Positions 17,693 through 25,888 of a stretch of DNA of 64,000 nt are shown here, in pieces. The DNA lies in the NCBI GenBank assembly GCA_026125285.1, contig JAHCLO010000010.1:62001-126000 (forward strand), in the 5' to 3' direction. Numbering within the stretch: the first letter of the stretch is position 1; each line of letters begins with the position of its first letter. The position numbers and the translations under genes were made by a program. The notes under the pieces were generated by a model that worked only from the letters and a program-made list of their open reading frames with translations, was not told where the DNA came from and did no database searches. This stretch comes from Verrucomicrobiia bacterium. Its GTDB lineage: Bacteria > Verrucomicrobiota > Verrucomicrobiia > Limisphaerales > JADLHS01.

Positions 17693-20600
17693 ATGAACAC
17701 CTCATTCGCACGTTTTTCCTGCTGTTTGTTGTTTTTGCTACAAGCCGTCGCAGCCGATGCCCCCGCCGCCACCCAGGCCGAGGTCAAGAACCTCTCCCTC
17801 ACCGGCGGCTTGGATGACGGCAGGGCAAAGCTCATTATTGAAGCGGATCTCCAAGGCCTGGACGCCGCCCGCGCCAAACCCATTTATGCCACCGCGCTGC
17901 AACACTCGCTCCGCGCGACCCTCGAAAAGTTCAGCCACTCCTTGCTCCTCAAGATTGACGTCATCCAAGGCGAGCCGAAGGAAATTGCGCTGGTCTTGTC
18001 CGGCGAAGGCGAACTTCGCTCCGTGACAGGCGATCGGTTGCTGGATTGGAGCCTCCGTGAAGAAGCCGGTGGCAGTCGCTTTCTGGTGCTCCGGCCCCAA
18101 CCCGGCGCGACACCGCTCACCAACTGGCTGATCACCGTCACGGCGGAAACCGAGTTCAAAGACCTTCCCCACACCGTCACACCGCTCACTCTGGCCTCGC
18201 CTTTGCCGGGCTTGTTTCAGGGTTTCGTGCGGGTGGATGCCGACGCGGCATTGCTGGTCTCCGTGCCGGCGCCGGTCGGCGCCGTCCCGGTCGAGTGGAA
18301 GTATCTGCCGGAATCCATGCGCCAGGCTCCGGTCACGACCGGAGCCGAGCCTCTGGCGTTCCGAATTCACGACGCCAGCTACGCCCTGCCCATGACGCTT
18401 TCGCTGGCGGACCCGGAATTGCGCCGGGTGGTCCTCCATAACACCCGGCTTGCCGGACGGCTTGGTGATGAGTCCGCCGCCTTCACGTTCACCGCCACTG
18501 CGAGGGTAAAGAATCCGCAAGGTGGCTCGCTGCCACTGCTGTCCGGCGGAGTCGCCCTCACCGACCTGGAGGCTCATCCCGGTTGGCGCATGAAACTCGA
18601 GGATGGCCGATTCGTTCTGGTGTGCGACCAGCCCGGTGAATTTCCCCTCAAGCTTCAGTTCCACGCCACGGTGCGTCAGGCGGAAGGGTGGAACTCGGTG
18701 AACTTTCAGGTTGCACCCAGCGCCCTCCAACCCATCGTCCTGCAAGGGTTGGCGGCGGACACGCAGTTTCAATTCGCCAACGCCGCGCGACCCGAACGTG
18801 CGGGCAGCGATTTTCTCAGTCACCTGCCCGCCGACGGCGCGGTGAAGCTGGCGTGGAAGGAAACGCGGAAAGAGCAGGAGGGCCGGTTGTTCTACGCGGC
18901 GGAAATGCTTTCCCAAATCACCGTCAGCCCCGGCCTCATGCGCCAGGTCGCGTTGCTGGAGGGCAAGGTGATGCAGGGCGAGATGAACCGCGTGACGCTG
19001 TTGTTGCGGGGAGCAGGCGAGGTCACGCGCGTTCTCGGCGATCAAGTTCTCGCCTGGACAGTCGAACCGGGAGAGTCGGAACGATTCCCTGGCGAACGCC
19101 GGCTCGTGATCCAGTTCAATCAACCGCAAAAGGACCAGTTCACCTTGCAGGTGCAAACGCAAACGCCACTGGGCGCGTTTCCGCAATCCGCCGACCCGCT
19201 GCAACTCCGCCCGGAAGGTGCGACCCGCTTTGCCGGTTATTTCCGCATTGTCAACGACGGCGCCGTGCGGCTTGAAGTGGTTCAGGCCGGCGGGCTTTCG
19301 CAGATTTCGCCCGAGCAGTTTCCCGAAACCGATGCGACCAAGGCGGCGTTGCGCGTGACCGGCGGCCAGCGTTTTGCCTATCGCTTCTCCGGCGCGGAGT
19401 TCGCGTTGCGGATTCAAGCCGACCAAATCCTGCCCGAACTGGCGGTTTCGCAAGTGCTCGCGTATCACCTCGGCGAAAACGAACTGGCGATTGACGCCGA
19501 ACTCGAACTGGACATCCGCGAAGCGCCGTTGCGCGAGTTGCTGCTGCGCGTGCCCAAGGGCTTTGCCCTCGCGCGACTCAGCGCTTCCGGGATGAGTGAT
19601 TATTTCCTGCGCGACCCGGCGGATGAAGCCGAGGCGGAACTGCGCATCGTTTACGGTCAACCGGTGGCGGCCCGCCAGGTGGTGCAGTTGCGCCTCGAAC
19701 GCAACAAACCGCTCGGCGAAACGAACTGGGCTTTGCCCAAACTCGAAGTCAGCAAGGCGAAATCCACCCGCGGCCACGTGGGCGTGTCGGCGGATGCAGG
19801 CTTCCGCCTGACGCCGGAACGGACGCAGGCGTTGACGGAAATCGCCACGGCGTTCTTCCCACGCAAGGTGGCGGGGATTCAATCGGCGTTCCGCCTGAGC
19901 GAACCCGCGTGGCAGGCGACGATGCGCGTCGAGCGTTTGCCACAAACGGTGCAGGCGGATGCGTTCCATCTTTTCTCCATCGGCGAAGGCATCGCGTATG
20001 GCAGCAGCGTGCTGAACTTTCACATCTCCGGCGCGCCGGTGTCGGCGTTTCGCATCGAGTTGTCCGAGGAATACTTCAACGTCGAGTTCACCGGCAAGGA
20101 CGTCCGCAATTGGGAGAAGACGACCAATGGATTCCTCGTGAAACTGCACACGCCGGTGGCGGGCGCCTACACGTTGCTGGCGACCTACGAACGGCCGTTC
20201 AAGGCGCAGGGCGACACGCTCGCGTTCACGGGTGCGCGTCCACTCGATGCGCAATCAGAGCAGGGTCACACGCTCGTCATCAGCGCCTACCAGTTCCGCG
20301 TGGAGCCGGTGGATGTTTCGAGCGGATTGCTGGCATTGGAAACCGGCGAAGTGCCGCCCGAGTATCGCTTGTTCTTCGACGCACCCATTCTGAAGGCGTA
20401 TCGTTACACGGCCCGCCCGTTCAACTTGCGGCTCGCCCTCAGCCCGCTCGCCCAGGGTGAAACCCTGAGCCAGGTGGTGGATCGCGCATTGCTCACCACG
20501 CGCATCTCGAAAGCCGGCCAGGTGGTGACGGACGTGCGTTACTTTGTGAAGAACCGCGGGAATTCACACTTCCGGCTGGCGTTGCCGGCGGGTGTGCAAC

Positions 20601-23600
20601 TCTGGTCGGCACAGGTGAACGGGGCCGCAGTCGTGCCAGTGACCGACCTGCGGACGAATCTGATTCCGCTGCCGCAACAAACCGATCCGAACGCGGTGCT
20701 GACGCTCGATTTGAAACTGGCCGCCACTTCTTCCGTACCGTCACGCGTGAGTGTGGCCGCACCGATGCCAGGCGCGCCGGTGATGCTGGCGGAGTGGAAG
20801 CTCGAACCGGACGCGGGCCGGCGGTTGGTCTTCCGCAAAGGCTCGCTCACTCCGGTGCAGGGCGGTGCGGACGTTTCTGGATTCGCCCAGTTTGCCCGCA
20901 CGTTCAGGGGCGCTCAGGGCGACGTGGCATCGCTCTCGGTGCTGGCGGTGCTGGTGCTCGTGGGAGTGGCTGGTGCGCTCTGGCGCTTGGCCGGCGGTGA
21001 AGGTGTTTACCGGTTTAGCGCGCGACATTGGGTTTGCATGGTGGTCGGCACGGTTGCGTTCCTCGTCGCCCTGCTGCTCCTCGTGAGTTTCGGCGACCTG
21101 CTTCGGGAACAGGCGCGTTCATTGCCAGGTGACATCACCATCCTGGCGCCCGTCCAGCAATCCAACAGCGCCCTGGCGGTGGAAGTGGCGAATGTGACCC
21201 ACGAGGTGTCGTTCTGGGACAACCTTGGATATGGATGGCCGGCCCTGCTGGCCCTGCTGGTCTGGGTTTATGGTTGGGTAAGGCCGGAACGGGAGACTAA
21301 GCTGGCTGCTGCGTTGTTGGGCTGGCTGTTGCTGGCGTGGACCACGCTCCGCTGGCCGAACGGAGCCGTTCTGTTCCTATGGGTGATGGTGACTTTCCTG
21401 CTGCTGCACGTTGTGCTTCCGTTGCTGCGACGCCTGGGGCAACTCCCGCGCAAACCGCAGTCCGGTCCGCCCACGGTTTCACCGGGCGGCATGGCTTCGG
21501 CAGCGGCGGCGTTCCTGGTCATGGCAACGCTGCAACCTGGTAGCGCCGAATTACATTCTGCGGTGTCGCAGATTTCCGATCAGCCCGTCCTCCAACTGGC
21601 ACAAGCCACTCCACCCAGCGAGGCTTCCGCAGTTCGCACTGCCAGCCGTTTGAAAATCGGCGATCCAGCAGATTCCAAATCTGCGCTACGCCGCGATGAG
21701 CCTCCGCTGGCTGCGGCGGTCACGCAACAGATTCGCGTCGAAGATCAATTCGCGCTGGCCACAACCAGGCTTCGCTGGCAGGCCACCCAGGGCCAACTGT
21801 TGCCGGTACTCTTTCCCCCGGCGGTGCTGACCCGCATCGCCTATCCCACCAACTCACTCAAGCTGGTGCAGGCGCCCGTTGGCGACCGAACCGCCCGACA
21901 ACTACTCGCACTGGAGAGCGGCGTCTTCGAGGTGGAAGCGCAGTATCAATTGCAGTTCACCCGACGCGAGGGCGAGAGTGGATTCATTCTGCCCACGCAA
22001 GCCGGTCTGGTTAACCGGCTCACTCTCACGTTGGTGAACCTGGACGTGGACGTGCGTTCACCGGCGGCCGTGTCGGTGCAACGAGACCTGGCCGACGGCA
22101 ACACCGTCGCGACCCTGGTGCTCGCGCCGACGCACGACGCCTGGATCGGCTGGCAGCCGCGCAGCCGCGATGTGAAACGGGAGAAGCCGGTGTTTTACGC
22201 GGAATGGACGCAACTCTACGTGCCCGCGGCGGGTGTGATTGAAGGGGTGCATCAGGCGGCAATCCGCCCCGCCCAAGGCGAACTGGGGGAGTTGCTTTTC
22301 AATGTGCCGCGCGGAGCGACCATTACGGACGTGAGCGATGCAAACCCAAACCCCAAATCCGAAAACTCCCAACCAGGTTCCATGGTCTCGCTCTGGCGGT
22401 TCGATCCGGACACACGGAAACTGCGGGTCACGTTGAATCCGTCGCAATCGCGTCCGTTTATGCTGATCATCCGCTCGCAGGTTGCCACGGGCACCTTGCC
22501 ATTCGAACAGTCGGTGGGCCTCGTGTCGGTGGAGAGCGCCGCCAGCCAGATCGGGTTGCTGGGCGTGGCCACGGGCAACGAAGTGCAACTCGATACGGTG
22601 GACGCCGCGGCGCTTTCGCCCATCAACCTTGAGGATTTTCCGGGCCCGGTGGCGCAATCGCTCGCGGCCCAGATTCCCGGACTCACAGTGCGCCGCGCGT
22701 TTCGTTATGCCGACCCGCAAACGACGGCTTTGGTGAAAGCTTCGCCGGTCGAACCCGACGTGCGCGTCGAGTCACAGGACACTCTGTCTTTGGGCGAAGA
22801 CCGGTTGGTGCTGGCCGCCAACCTCGTGGCGGACATCACCCGGGCGGGGGTCTTCCGGCTCAGTTTTGAACTGCCACCAGGATTGGAAGTGGAATCCATC
22901 AGCGGCGCGGCGTTGAGTCATTGGACCGAGTTGAAGACGGACACCGAACGGATCATCACGCTGCATTTGAAAGGCAAGACCGAGGGACGGCAACAATTCG
23001 CCGTCAGCCTCACCGGACCGGGCGTGAAGTCGGCGGGCGATTGGACAGTGCCGCGGCTGGTTCTGCGCGAAGCCAACAAACTCACGGGCACGTTGGTGGT
23101 CGTGCCGGAGCAAGGCTTGTTGGCGCAGGTGGCCGTTAGCGAGGGACTGACGCAACTGGACCCGCAGAAATCGGGCATCCGGCAGAAGGGCGTGCTGGCT
23201 TTTCGCGTTCTGCAAAACACCTGGCAACTGGCGCTCAAGCTGGAGCAGGTCGAACCGTGGATTCAGGTGACGAGTCTGCAACACGCGACGGTGAGCGAGG
23301 CGCAGGTGAAGGTGGCCGCCAATCTGCAATATCAAATCGAGAATACAGGGCTGAAGGCCTTTCGCGTCTGGTTGCCCGAGAATGCCGGGAGCGTGCGGTT
23401 TCAGGGGGATCAAGTGGCCGATTCCCTCGCCACGCCCGGCGCCATTACCAATGGATTGCAGGAGTGGGAGGTCAAACTGCATCGCCGGGTGATTGGCCGA
23501 TACTTCCTGCAAGTGTTTTGGCAGACCCCCGTCGCGGCGGACGCACCCCAGACCGTGCTGCGCGGGGTGCGGGCGGCGGACGTGAATTTGCAGCGCGGAT

Positions 23601-24883
23601 TTGTCACCGTGCAGGCTGCCGGCCGTTTGCAGGTGCGCCTGGAGACACTGCCCGAGGCGCTGCAAGCCACCGAGTGGCAGAGCATTCCGCGCGCGTTGCA
23701 GCAGGACCTCCCGGCCGCCACCGCCAACTTTGCCTGGCGGCTCATCGAACCGGACTTTCAACTGGCGCTGGCGCTCGATCGCCATGAAGCGGCCCGATTG
23801 CTCCCGGCGCGGGTGAACAGTGTGACGCTGAATTCCGTGGTTTCCGACGCCGGGGTGATGCTCACCCACGTCCGGTTGGAAATGCTGCCGGGAGACAAAC
23901 GCCTCCTGCAACTCACGCTGCCGCCGGGCGCGGAATTCTGGTTCGCCTTTGTGAACCAGAACGGCGCCTGGCCCTGGCGCGAACAGGATCGGATTCTCAT
24001 TCCGTTGGAGCAGGAATCGCGCAGCGGCAAGACCGTGCCGGTGGAATTGTTTTACAGCCGTCAGGCTGGGTCGCCGGGCACGCGGTCACTCGATCTCAAT
24101 TTGCTGGCGCCGAAGTTCGATCTGCCCCTCGAGAACGTGACGTGGCACATCCATCTGAACGAGAAGTGGCAGGTCGGGCGGCACACGGGCACGCTGGAAT
24201 TTCAAGCGACCCAATCCGTCGCCCGCGGCGCAACCCTGGACGTGCAGACTTACTTGCAGAACGAGGTGACCCTCCAACGCGAAAAGACCCGGACAGCCGA
24301 GGAGATGCTGGCCGTGGCCAACACGGCCCTCGAACGCGGTGATCCGCAACAGGCACGCCGCGCCTTCCAAGCGGCCTTTGGCCTGAGCCAGCACGATCTC
24401 GCCTTCAACGAGGACGCCCGCGTGCAGTTGAACAACCTCAAACTTCAACAAGCCCTGGTCGGATTCAACGTGCGGCAGGCGGCCGTGGCGGGGGAGGAGG
24501 GGGGCGTGGCCGGACGATTGCGCGAACTGCGCGGCCGCAAGGATGCGAATTACACGCAACGCGACGCGAAGGAAATCATTGACCGCAACACGGCGGAGGA
24601 GAACGCGGCGTTCATGCGTCTGGCCGAAAAACTGATTCAACAACAGGACGCGGCCGTGAGCAGTCCCGCCGTCATTCGGGCGAACATTCCCGAACAGGGT
24701 CAGGTGCTGACCTTCAAACGCGCGGTGGTGGTGGACCGCGAGGCCGACCTGCGGATCGCGCTCGAAGCCAGCGTCATGCGGGTGGTATCGTGGAAAGCAA
24801 AACTGTGCCTCCTGCTTGGCGCGGCCTTGCTCATGGCGGGGCTGCGCTGGCTGGCACGCGGCGCCAAACGCCCGGCCGGCTAA
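17693..24883 (+). CDS. Very large (2396-residue) membrane protein of unknown function with internal duplication
   Basis: N-terminal signal peptide (FSCCLLFLLQAVAADAP), a long periplasmic beta-rich region (30-1070), a cluster of about six membrane helices (~1080-1282: VLAVLVLVGVAGAL, VVGTVAFLVALLLLV, WPALLALLVWVYGW, ALLGWLLLAW, LWVMVTFLLLHVVL, AAAAFLVMATL), a second beta-rich region (1335-2250), a helical tail and a final helix (CLLLGAALLMAGLRWL). The periplasmic parts look related: FRLALPAGVQLWSAQVNGAAVVPV in the first half parallels LQLTLPPGAEFWFAFVNQNG in the second. REP copy E is translated in frame between them. I do not recognise the family. Beta-sandwich repeats flanking a helix bundle suggest an envelope assembly or sensing protein, but that is a guess. 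Confidence 0.85.
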   Translation: MNTSFARFSCCLLFLLQAVAADAPAATQAEVKNLSLTGGLDDGRAKLIIEADLQGLDAARAKPIYATALQHSLRATLEKFSHSLLLKIDVIQGEPKEIALVLSGEGELRSVTGDRLLDWSLREEAGGSRFLVLRPQPGATPLTNWLITVTAETEFKDLPHTVTPLTLASPLPGLFQGFVRVDADAALLVSVPAPVGAVPVEWKYLPESMRQAPVTTGAEPLAFRIHDASYALPMTLSLADPELRRVVLHNTRLAGRLGDESAAFTFTATARVKNPQGGSLPLLSGGVALTDLEAHPGWRMKLEDGRFVLVCDQPGEFPLKLQFHATVRQAEGWNSVNFQVAPSALQPIVLQGLAADTQFQFANAARPERAGSDFLSHLPADGAVKLAWKETRKEQEGRLFYAAEMLSQITVSPGLMRQVALLEGKVMQGEMNRVTLLLRGAGEVTRVLGDQVLAWTVEPGESERFPGERRLVIQFNQPQKDQFTLQVQTQTPLGAFPQSADPLQLRPEGATRFAGYFRIVNDGAVRLEVVQAGGLSQISPEQFPETDATKAALRVTGGQRFAYRFSGAEFALRIQADQILPELAVSQVLAYHLGENELAIDAELELDIREAPLRELLLRVPKGFALARLSASGMSDYFLRDPADEAEAELRIVYGQPVAARQVVQLRLERNKPLGETNWALPKLEVSKAKSTRGHVGVSADAGFRLTPERTQALTEIATAFFPRKVAGIQSAFRLSEPAWQATMRVERLPQTVQADAFHLFSIGEGIAYGSSVLNFHISGAPVSAFRIELSEEYFNVEFTGKDVRNWEKTTNGFLVKLHTPVAGAYTLLATYERPFKAQGDTLAFTGARPLDAQSEQGHTLVISAYQFRVEPVDVSSGLLALETGEVPPEYRLFFDAPILKAYRYTARPFNLRLALSPLAQGETLSQVVDRALLTTRISKAGQVVTDVRYFVKNRGNSHFRLALPAGVQLWSAQVNGAAVVPVTDLRTNLIPLPQQTDPNAVLTLDLKLAATSSVPSRVSVAAPMPGAPVMLAEWKLEPDAGRRLVFRKGSLTPVQGGADVSGFAQFARTFRGAQGDVASLSVLAVLVLVGVAGALWRLAGGEGVYRFSARHWVCMVVGTVAFLVALLLLVSFGDLLREQARSLPGDITILAPVQQSNSALAVEVANVTHEVSFWDNLGYGWPALLALLVWVYGWVRPERETKLAAALLGWLLLAWTTLRWPNGAVLFLWVMVTFLLLHVVLPLLRRLGQLPRKPQSGPPTVSPGGMASAAAAFLVMATLQPGSAELHSAVSQISDQPVLQLAQATPPSEASAVRTASRLKIGDPADSKSALRRDEPPLAAAVTQQIRVEDQFALATTRLRWQATQGQLLPVLFPPAVLTRIAYPTNSLKLVQAPVGDRTARQLLALESGVFEVEAQYQLQFTRREGESGFILPTQAGLVNRLTLTLVNLDVDVRSPAAVSVQRDLADGNTVATLVLAPTHDAWIGWQPRSRDVKREKPVFYAEWTQLYVPAAGVIEGVHQAAIRPAQGELGELLFNVPRGATITDVSDANPNPKSENSQPGSMVSLWRFDPDTRKLRVTLNPSQSRPFMLIIRSQVATGTLPFEQSVGLVSVESAASQIGLLGVATGNEVQLDTVDAAALSPINLEDFPGPVAQSLAAQIPGLTVRRAFRYADPQTTALVKASPVEPDVRVESQDTLSLGEDRLVLAANLVADITRAGVFRLSFELPPGLEVESISGAALSHWTELKTDTERIITLHLKGKTEGRQQFAVSLTGPGVKSAGDWTVPRLVLREANKLTGTLVVVPEQGLLAQVAVSEGLTQLDPQKSGIRQKGVLAFRVLQNTWQLALKLEQVEPWIQVTSLQHATVSEAQVKVAANLQYQIENTGLKAFRVWLPENAGSVRFQGDQVADSLATPGAITNGLQEWEVKLHRRVIGRYFLQVFWQTPVAADAPQTVLRGVRAADVNLQRGFVTVQAAGRLQVRLETLPEALQATEWQSIPRALQQDLPAATANFAWRLIEPDFQLALALDRHEAARLLPARVNSVTLNSVVSDAGVMLTHVRLEMLPGDKRLLQLTLPPGAEFWFAFVNQNGAWPWREQDRILIPLEQESRSGKTVPVELFYSRQAGSPGTRSLDLNLLAPKFDLPLENVTWHIHLNEKWQVGRHTGTLEFQATQSVARGATLDVQTYLQNEVTLQREKTRTAEEMLAVANTALERGDPQQARRAFQAAFGLSQHDLAFNEDARVQLNNLKLQQALVGFNVRQAAVAGEEGGVAGRLRELRGRKDANYTQRDAKEIIDRNTAEENAAFMRLAEKLIQQQDAAVSSPAVIRANIPEQGQVLTFKRAVVVDREADLRIALEASVMRVVSWKAKLCLLLGAALLMAGLRWLARGAKRPAG
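21540..21689. repeat. REP/BIME element copy E, inside a coding sequence
   Basis: About 150 bp, starting GTAGCGCCGAATTAC and ending CAAATCTGCGCTAC, diverged from copies A-D but with matching outer arms and CGCAGATTTCCGAT-type inner hairpin. It is read in frame as residues ~1283-1332 (GSAELHSAVSQIS...DSKSALR), right after the last membrane helix of the cluster. Confidence 0.8.
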
Positions 24884-24935
24884 ACGGATTAGAGCATTTT
24901 CACAAATGTCGTAGCCGCCGACGCGAGGAGGCGGA

Positions 24936-25040
24936 CCTAAATTCAGCAAGATGAAACAGAACCCGTTGGCGGGGTCGAGCACGGTCTCGTCGAGACGCAG
25001 GTCGGCGACGGTGACCATGAAGCGCACGACGGCGCGCTGG
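24936..25040 (-). pseudogene. Relic of type I restriction N-6 DNA methylase (HsdM) motif I region
   Basis: The minus strand reads QRAVVRFMVTVADLRLDET then VLDPANGFCFILLNL. This matches the conserved HsdM stretch that reads roughly P-R-A-V-V-x-F-M-V...R-L-x-E-x-V-L-D-P-A-C-G-T-G-G-F-L, including the start of the SAM-binding motif, which degenerates after DPA. Only about 33 codons survive, and both ends run directly into palindromic repeats. It cannot be functional. The similarity is from memory of the family, so moderate confidence. Confidence 0.6.
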
Positions 25041-25344
25041 AACGGAGCGCGGCTGTGTCTGAAAGACCAGCCGCAGCAGGTGGAGCGAGGCTACTGACGA
25101 GCCGGCGCCCGCGGGCGATTGCCCCACCGGTTGCGGGCCCGCCGCTTGTCCTGGATCGTGGAGAAATCAAACTGAGGGAACCACGAAATACACCAAACAC
25201 ACGAAAGCGAACCGCAAGCAGAGAAGCGACTGAAGAGGCAAGCTACTTGGCCGCCGCTTTGCGATACCGGCGCATCTGCCAGCCACCCCTTTGTCTCTTC
25301 TTCGTGTGGTTCGTGTACTTCGTGCTTCCACAACTTCGACGTTC

Positions 25345-25491
25345 AGGTTCGATCTCCATGTCCATGCCCTGATCCCTGACATTGAACTTCCGGGTGAACT
25401 GGTCCGCCAGCGTCACGGTGGAGATGACCTCGCCGACCAACGCGCGTTCTTTGCTCTGGTCCGCCGGCACCGCTGCGAACGCCGCATCTGA
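25345..25491 (-). pseudogene. Relic resembling a DUF4365 domain N-terminus
   Basis: The minus strand reads VGEVISTVTLADQFTRKFNV then RDQGMDMEIEPE, like the start of DUF4365 domains (…D-x-G-I-D-x-x-I-E…), proteins often found in defence islands. The frame then runs into the CACGAAGTACACGAACCAC-type repeat (read as STKYTNHTKK) and stops making sense. Truncated and not functional. Confidence 0.45.
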
Positions 25492-25495
25492 AAAG

Positions 25496-25692
25496 TCCCG
25501 TCAGGGACGCTTGAAAATAGCCCAGCGATTCATCGCTGGGACAACAATCACCAAACTCGTCCAAGCCCCGGAGGGGCGAAAGAACTGGCGCAAAATGCGA
25601 ATCCTTTCTTTCGTCCCTGACGGGACTCGTTCCTCCGTCGCCACGGCGCCCCAGCGTTGAAACGCTGGGCTATTCTCTTTCGCCCTGCGGGG
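25496..25692. repeat. Palindromic repeat cluster with CCCAGCG stems
   Basis: Contains GTCCCGTCAGGGAC, ATAGCCCAGCGattcatCGCTGGG, CCCCGGAGGGGCGAAAGA, then TCGTCCCTGACGGGAC and CAGCGTTGAAACGCTGGGCTAT. The outer parts are inverted copies of each other (TAGCCCAGCG at left, CGCTGGGCTA at right). The same general plan appears at 31885-31950. Confidence 0.75.
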
Positions 25693-25888
25693 TTGGGCCG
25701 CGCTGATGCTTGGCCGCCTGCCACGTCCGGATCACGGCCTGTGCGCGGGCGTTGATGCTCTCAGGCTCGAGTAGTACCCAACTGCCCATTCGCCCTCTCC
25801 GCACTGTCCTTCCTCCAATTCAATCTTCGGTCCCACTGGAGTCTTGGAGTGAAGAGCTGCAACTGCCCACGTCAGGAACGCGCCACGG

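Larger units (their letters stand above)
24884..25888. other. 1-kb gene-poor stretch of repeats and gene relics
   Basis: No intact gene is seen. It holds a GTAGCCGCC-type palindrome (~24910-24935), an HsdM relic (24936-25040), a GGAGCGCGGCTGTG...GGCTAC palindrome (~25042-25095), direct and inverted copies of a CACGAAATACACCAAACAC-type repeat (~25181-25215 and ~25298-25330), a DUF4365-like relic (25345-25491) and a CCCAGCG-type palindrome (25496-25692). From 25700 to 25888 nothing recognisable is seen. Confidence 0.7.
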
